A stretch of 36,043 nucleotides of DNA from Streptomyces oryzae. GTDB taxonomy: Bacteria; Actinomycetota; Actinomycetes; Streptomycetales; Streptomycetaceae. The notes below the pieces were generated by a model. It had not been told where the DNA came from and made no database searches. It was given only the letters and a program-made list of their open reading frames with translations. This document shows positions 30,511 through 36,043 of the stretch, piece after piece (within the stretch, counting starts at the first letter, position 1; each line of letters starts with the position of its first letter). The position numbers were made by a program, and so were the translations under genes. The DNA is taken from positions 1 to 36,043 of the forward strand of contig NZ_JADKMA010000060.1 of assembly GCF_017676365.1 (NCBI RefSeq), read 5' to 3'.

Positions 30511-31994
30511 ACAAGCCCCTGCGCCGAATCGCGATCTTCTGCGGACTGCTGGTCCTGGCCCTGCTCGTACGGACCAACTGGCTGCAGTTCGTCCAGGCCG
30601 ACGAGCTCAAGACCGACCCGAAGAACAGACGCGTCGACATCGCGCGCTACGCCCAGCCGCGCGGCAACATCATCGTCGACGGCAAGGCGGTCACCGGCTC
30701 GACGGTCGTCAACGGCACCGACTTCAAGTACAAGCGCACCTACAAGGACGGCAAGCTGTGGTCCCCGGTCACCGGCTACGCCTCCCAGGCGGTCGGCGCC
30801 AACCAGCTGGAGAACCTCTACGACCCATTCCTGACCGGCGACGACGACCGGCTGTTCTTCAACCGCACCATCGACATGATCACCGGCAAGCCGCAGAAGG
30901 GCGGCAACGTCGTCACCACGCTCAACGCCAAGGCGCAGAAGGCCGCCTACGACGGACTCGGTGACAAGAAGGGCGCGGTCGCCGCGATCAACCCGAAGAC
31001 CGGTGCCATCCTCGCGCTGGCCAACAAGCCCTCCTACGACCCCTCCAGCTTCGCCGGCGTCAACAGCAAGGACAGCGAGACGTTCGCGAAGCTGGACAAG
31101 GACGAGGACCAGCCGATGCTCAACCGGGCGCTGCGCCAGACGTATCCGCCCGGCTCCACGTTCAAGGTCGTCACCGCAGCCGCGGGCCTGGAGAGCGGCA
31201 AGTACGACGGCGTCGACTCCAAGACGGACTCGGAAGTTCCGTACCGGCTGCCGCAGACCACCAAGGACCTGGGCAACGAGGGCAACAACCCGGCGTGCAA
31301 GAACGCCTCCATCCGCGTCGCGCTCCAGTGGTCCTGCAACACCGTCTTCGCCAAGATGAGCGACAAGCTCGGCAACGACGAGATGATCAAGGCGGCCGAG
31401 AAGTTCGGCTTCAAGAAGGACGTCAAGGGCGGCGGTCTCGACCCGGACCTGGACACGCCGGTGCGCGCGGCCAAGAGCATCTACCCCGAGGACAACCGGC
31501 CGCAGAACGCCATGGCGGGCATCGGCCAGGCGTCCAACCGCGCCACTCCGCTCCAGATGGCCATGGTCGCCGCCGCGATCGCCAACGACGGCAAGCTGAT
31601 GAAGCCCTACATGGTGGACCAGCTGGTGGCGCCGAACCTGAACGTGGTCGAACAGACCAAGCCCAAGGAGCTGAGCCAGCCGGTATCGCCGGAGAACGCG
31701 GCGAAGCTTCAGTCGGCGATGGAGACGGTCGTCGAGAAGGGCACCGGAACGTCGGGCAAGATCCCCGGCGTCACGGTGGGTGGCAAGACAGGTACCGCAC
31801 AGCACGGCGAGAACAACAAGGACAACCCCTACGCCTGGTTCATCTCGTATGCGAAGACGAGTGACGGATCTCCCGTCGCCGTCGCTGTCGTGGTGGAGAG
31901 TTCCGACACACTCCGCAGCGACATCGCCGGCGGCAAGCTGGCAGCCCCCATCGCCAAGAGCGTCATGGAGGCCGTCCTCGACGGGAAGCAGTAA
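30507..31994 (+). CDS. pbpA: Class B penicillin-binding protein (PbpA)
   Basis: 495 aa, GTG at 30507 overlapping the SEDS TGA. N-terminal TM anchor (IAIFCGLLVLALLVRTNWLQ), a short dimerisation domain, then the transpeptidase domain with S217 in PPGSTFKVV (SxxK), SCN at 276-278 and K427 in GGKTGTAQH. It crosslinks stem peptides made into glycan by the coupled SEDS protein. Mycobacterial PbpA is phosphorylated by PknB; the equivalent threonine cannot be assigned from sequence alone. Confidence 0.95.
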   Translation: MNKPLRRIAIFCGLLVLALLVRTNWLQFVQADELKTDPKNRRVDIARYAQPRGNIIVDGKAVTGSTVVNGTDFKYKRTYKDGKLWSPVTGYASQAVGANQLENLYDPFLTGDDDRLFFNRTIDMITGKPQKGGNVVTTLNAKAQKAAYDGLGDKKGAVAAINPKTGAILALANKPSYDPSSFAGVNSKDSETFAKLDKDEDQPMLNRALRQTYPPGSTFKVVTAAAGLESGKYDGVDSKTDSEVPYRLPQTTKDLGNEGNNPACKNASIRVALQWSCNTVFAKMSDKLGNDEMIKAAEKFGFKKDVKGGGLDPDLDTPVRAAKSIYPEDNRPQNAMAGIGQASNRATPLQMAMVAAAIANDGKLMKPYMVDQLVAPNLNVVEQTKPKELSQPVSPENAAKLQSAMETVVEKGTGTSGKIPGVTVGGKTGTAQHGENNKDNPYAWFISYAKTSDGSPVAVAVVVESSDTLRSDIAGGKLAAPIAKSVMEAVLDGKQ

Positions 31995-32011
31995 CGCGCA
32001 CGCCGGCGGGG

Positions 32012-32050
32012 TCGGGTGAGCCCGGTCACGCATCGGGTGAGGCCGGTCAC
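32012..32050. promoter_or_regulatory. Two tandem dyads upstream of pknB
   Basis: TCGGGTGAGNCCGGTCAC occurs twice, at 32012-32029 and 32033-32050, 21 bp apart. Each contains GTGA-N6-TCAC (32016-32029 and 32037-32050). Two helical turns between centres puts both on the same face of the DNA. TACCGT (32084-32089) downstream could be the -10 of a pknB promoter, which would place the dyads as an upstream activator site. Confidence 0.6.
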
Positions 32051-32119
32051 CACGGCGACGCCAGGCGCTCATCCTGGGACGGGTACCGTATGCCGAGCAG
32101 CACACCGCCGTATCGCAAG

Positions 32120-32154
32120 CCTGGGGGTCCCACCCGGCAAGAGGCTGGGGGAGT
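32120..32154. repeat. Mini-repeat in the pknB leader (copy 2)
   Basis: CCTGGGGGTCCCACCCGGCA, then AGAGGCTGGGGGAGT. It shares its framework with 22731-22764, about 9 kb away. It lies between the dyads or putative -10 and the pknB ATG. Confidence 0.65.
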
Positions 32155-32196
32155 TCCACGCGCCGCGGCACGGAAGACCGGAGAGGGCTGGAGACT

Positions 32197-34152
<1,956 letters not shown>

Positions 34153-34171
34153 GAGGGCTTCAACGGTGAGA

Positions 34172-34214
34172 CGCTCCGCCCTCGAGACCCCAGCGGGGTC
34201 CCAGGGGCGGAGCG
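34172..34214. terminator. Large bidirectional hairpin between pknB and the sortases
   Basis: CGCTCCGCCC (34172-34181) pairs with GGGCGGAGCG (34205-34214); after an internal loop GACCCC/GGGGTC (34186-34191 with 34195-34200) closes an AGC loop. It sits between convergent genes. Confidence 0.85.
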
Positions 34215-34219
34215 CTCGG

Positions 34220-34963
34220 TCAGCGCAGCTCGGCGGGGGGCGTACGGTCCTTGTCGACGTCCTCGGTGCGGACCAGCTCGCCCCAGACGATGTAGCGGTA
34301 GCGCGAGGTGTAGACCGGCGTGCACGTCGTGAGGGTGATGTAGCGGCCCCGCTCCTTCTTGCCCGAGCCCTTCGGGACCGGGTCCAGGACGTCCACGTTG
34401 TACTTCGACGTCTGCGGCAGGGTCTTGAAGACCTTGTACACGTACCAGGTGTTCTTGGTCTCGAAGACGACCGGGTCGCCCTTGTCGATCTTGTCGATGT
34501 TGTGGAACTTGGCGCCGTGCCCGTCGCGGTGCGCGGCGAGCGCGAAATTGCCCGACTGGTCCTGCGGGAGGCCGGACTTGACGGGGTCGGTGTAGTAGCC
34601 CGCGATGCCCTGGTTCAGTTCCTTGGGGTCGGTGCCCTTCTTGACCAGGATGTCGCGCGACGACATCGACGGCACGTGCAGGAAGCCGATGCCGTCCCGG
34701 GTGTCGAGGTCTCCGGGCCCGCGGTCTGCGGCCCAGTGCTCGCGGACCCGGTTGCTCTCCTTCTTGGCCTGCCGGTCGGCGAGGACGTTCGTCCACCAGA
34801 GCGAGTAGACGACGAACAGCGCGAGCACCAGCCCGGCGGTGATGAGGAGTTCACCGAAGACACCGACGACGGTGGCTATCCGCCCGCGCGCCGGCGTCCG
34901 CGCCGTCTCCTCAGCAGAAGCGTCCCGTTTGCCCTCGCCCACCTGTTGCCGCCTCCGCCGCAT
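34220..34963 (-). CDS. Class E sortase, first of two
   Basis: 247 aa from ATG 34963; GTG 34942 with GGAGG 9 nt upstream is a good alternative. An N-terminal TM (ELLITAGLVLALFVVYSLWW) is followed by the sortase barrel with H145 (NFALAAHRDGHG), C214 (TLTTCTP) and R221/R223 (TSRYRYIVWG). Class E enzymes of Streptomyces anchor LAXTG proteins, such as long chaplins, to peptidoglycan. The two sortases differ in the histidine motif (AAHRDGHG here, AGHRNTHG in the other). No substrate with an LAXTG motif was seen in the window. Confidence 0.93.
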   Translation of the reverse strand: MRRRRQQVGEGKRDASAEETARTPARGRIATVVGVFGELLITAGLVLALFVVYSLWWTNVLADRQAKKESNRVREHWAADRGPGDLDTRDGIGFLHVPSMSSRDILVKKGTDPKELNQGIAGYYTDPVKSGLPQDQSGNFALAAHRDGHGAKFHNIDKIDKGDPVVFETKNTWYVYKVFKTLPQTSKYNVDVLDPVPKGSGKKERGRYITLTTCTPVYTSRYRYIVWGELVRTEDVDKDRTPPAELR

Positions 34964-35004
34964 TCTCGCTGGTCCCCACCCCGGTCCCGCTCGTCGTCGG
35001 GGTG

Positions 35005-36043
35005 TCAGTCGACGAGCGCGTCCGGCTTGCCCTTGCTGCGCGGACGTTCGTCCACCATGATGCCCCAGACGATCAGACGGTACTTCGAGGTGAACTCCGG
35101 CGTGCAGGTGGTCAGCGTGATGTAGCGACCGGGCTTCGTGTAGCCGGACTTCGGCGGGACCGGGTCGATCACCCCCGTATCGGACGGGGAGGTGGACGGA
35201 AGCTGCCGCGTCACCTTGTACGTGTAGTACTTGGACTGCGTCTCCACGACGACGACGTCCCCGTACTGCAGCTTGTTGATGTAGCGGAACGGTTCGCCGT
35301 GGGTGTTGCGGTGGCCGGCGAGCGCGAAGTTGCCCTTCTTGTCCCAGGGCATGCCCGTCTTCAGCGGCTTCTCGTCGTAGTGGCCGACCATGCCCTTGTC
35401 GAGCACCTTGGTCTTGGAGACGCCCTGCGCGATCGGCGCCGTGATGTCGATCTTCGGGATGTGGATGATCGCGAAGCCCTCGCCCGGCTTGAAGGCACCG
35501 GCCTTGTTCTCCGGACCCTTGCCGCTGCCCGGCTTGTTCTTCCACTGCTGGTGCAGCTTGTCGGTGGCGCCGCCCGCCTGCTGGTCGGCGAGGACGTTGG
35601 TCCACCACAGCTGGTAGGCGACGAAGAGCAGCATCAGCACGCCGACCGTGATGAAGACCTCACCGATCGCGCGGCTGGCGATGATGCCGGGCCCGGGCCG
35701 CAGCGCACGGGCCGCCCTGCGCGCCTCCAGCCGCGAGGGGCCGGGCGGGCGTTCGGTGTGTGCCCGGTGCCGGGGCTGCTGGGCGACGGCCTCCGGCGCC
35801 AACTCCTCGGGGCTCGGCCGCCGCAGGCCCACCGTGCTGCGGTCCTGCGCCTGTGACTGCGCCGCCACGCCGGGAGGGGCGGGCTGGGGCGCGGGGGCGG
35901 GCGCGGGCGCGGGCGCGAGCGCGAGCGCGAAGAGCACGGTGATGCGGGCGAGTTGGAGGTCGCGTTCCCCGGCCGCCAGATCGTCGACGAGCCCGCCAAG
36001 CAGTCGCGGCCCCACCATCGAGGCGATGACCGCGACGCTGTTC
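35005..36043 (-). CDS. Class E sortase, second of two (5' end open at window edge)
   Basis: Stop at 35005; the frame stays open to the window edge, so the true start may lie outside. In-window candidates are ATG 36018 and GTG 35937, neither with a ribosome site. Counted from 36018: a Pro/Ala-rich N-terminus (about 30-100), a TM (VFITVGVLMLLFVAYQLWWT, 121-140), then the sortase barrel with H236 (NFALAGHRNTHG), C305 (TLTTCTP) and R314 (TSKYRLIVWG). The catalytic core is complete. The long N-terminal tail is coded by a GC-only simple repeat (35890-35930, GGGCGC units, giving Ala-Pro repeats). Gene pair with the sortase at 34220. Confidence 0.9.
   Translation of the reverse strand, partial: NSVAVIASMVGPRLLGGLVDDLAAGERDLQLARITVLFALALAPAPAPAPAPQPAPPGVAAQSQAQDRSTVGLRRPSPEELAPEAVAQQPRHRAHTERPPGPSRLEARRAARALRPGPGIIASRAIGEVFITVGVLMLLFVAYQLWWTNVLADQQAGGATDKLHQQWKNKPGSGKGPENKAGAFKPGEGFAIIHIPKIDITAPIAQGVSKTKVLDKGMVGHYDEKPLKTGMPWDKKGNFALAGHRNTHGEPFRYINKLQYGDVVVVETQSKYYTYKVTRQLPSTSPSDTGVIDPVPPKSGYTKPGRYITLTTCTPEFTSKYRLIVWGIMVDERPRSKGKPDALVD
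35890..35930. repeat. GC-only simple-sequence repeat coding Ala-Pro runs
   Basis: Repeated GGGCGC and GCGAGC hexamers on the plus strand give alternating Ala-Pro and Ala-Leu in the sortase reading frame on the minus strand. Hexamer changes keep the frame. Confidence 0.7.

Overview
The window looks like a Streptomyces chromosome segment from the conserved core. It is very GC-rich, genes are packed with 4-nt ATGA/GTGA stop-start overlaps, and many genes use GTG starts or appear leaderless. The content and order (paaN / TetR / bkdR-bkdABC / paaABCDE / tRNA-Leu / fhaA-fhaB-PP2C-rodA-pbpA-pknB / two class E sortases) resemble, from memory, the S. coelicolor region somewhat to the left of dnaA-oriC. 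The genus is an inference from gene content and style; the species cannot be named from sequence alone.

Left part (1-11429). A truncated PASTA-type Ser/Thr kinase faces paaN across a strong hairpin. paaN is divergent from a TetR regulator (PaaR-like). Next come an Lrp/AsnC regulator (bkdR, minus strand) and a divergent three-gene 2-oxoacid dehydrogenase operon (E1alpha, E1beta, E2; no E3 in the window). A second translationally coupled trio follows: MobA-like nucleotidyltransferase, MoeA, and a two-TM potassium channel with an RCK domain.

Middle part (11430-25530). A small zinc-ribbon protein, a quinone oxidoreductase, a secreted Pro-rich/charged-helix protein, the bacterial proteasome activator Bpa, a SpoU/TrmH methyltransferase, and a coupled HTTM + DUF5819 membrane pair. 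Then the ring-1,2-phenylacetyl-CoA epoxidase operon paaABCDE, an acyl-CoA dehydrogenase, a Streptomyces-type intergenic repeat, a rhodanese coupled to a J-domain protein, a divergent HxlR/azoreductase pair, and tRNA-Leu(CAG).

Right part (25531-36043). The growth and cell-wall signalling cluster: two FHA proteins, PP2C phosphatase, SEDS glycosyltransferase, class B PBP and a four-PASTA kinase, converging on two class E sortases, the last open at the window edge.

The most interesting signal is regulatory. A near-identical 14-bp dyad (ACCGAACRATCGGT) occurs three times: in front of paaN, the 2-oxoacid dehydrogenase operon and paaABCDE. It fits the core of the PaaR operator known from Corynebacterium. 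This suggests one phenylacetyl-CoA-responsive TetR regulon that includes the 'branched-chain' dehydrogenase, which might deliver phenylacetyl-CoA from phenylpyruvate straight to the Paa epoxidase. A second pattern is a set of six genes whose start codon lies exactly 7 nt after a -10-like hexamer, as expected of leaderless mRNAs.
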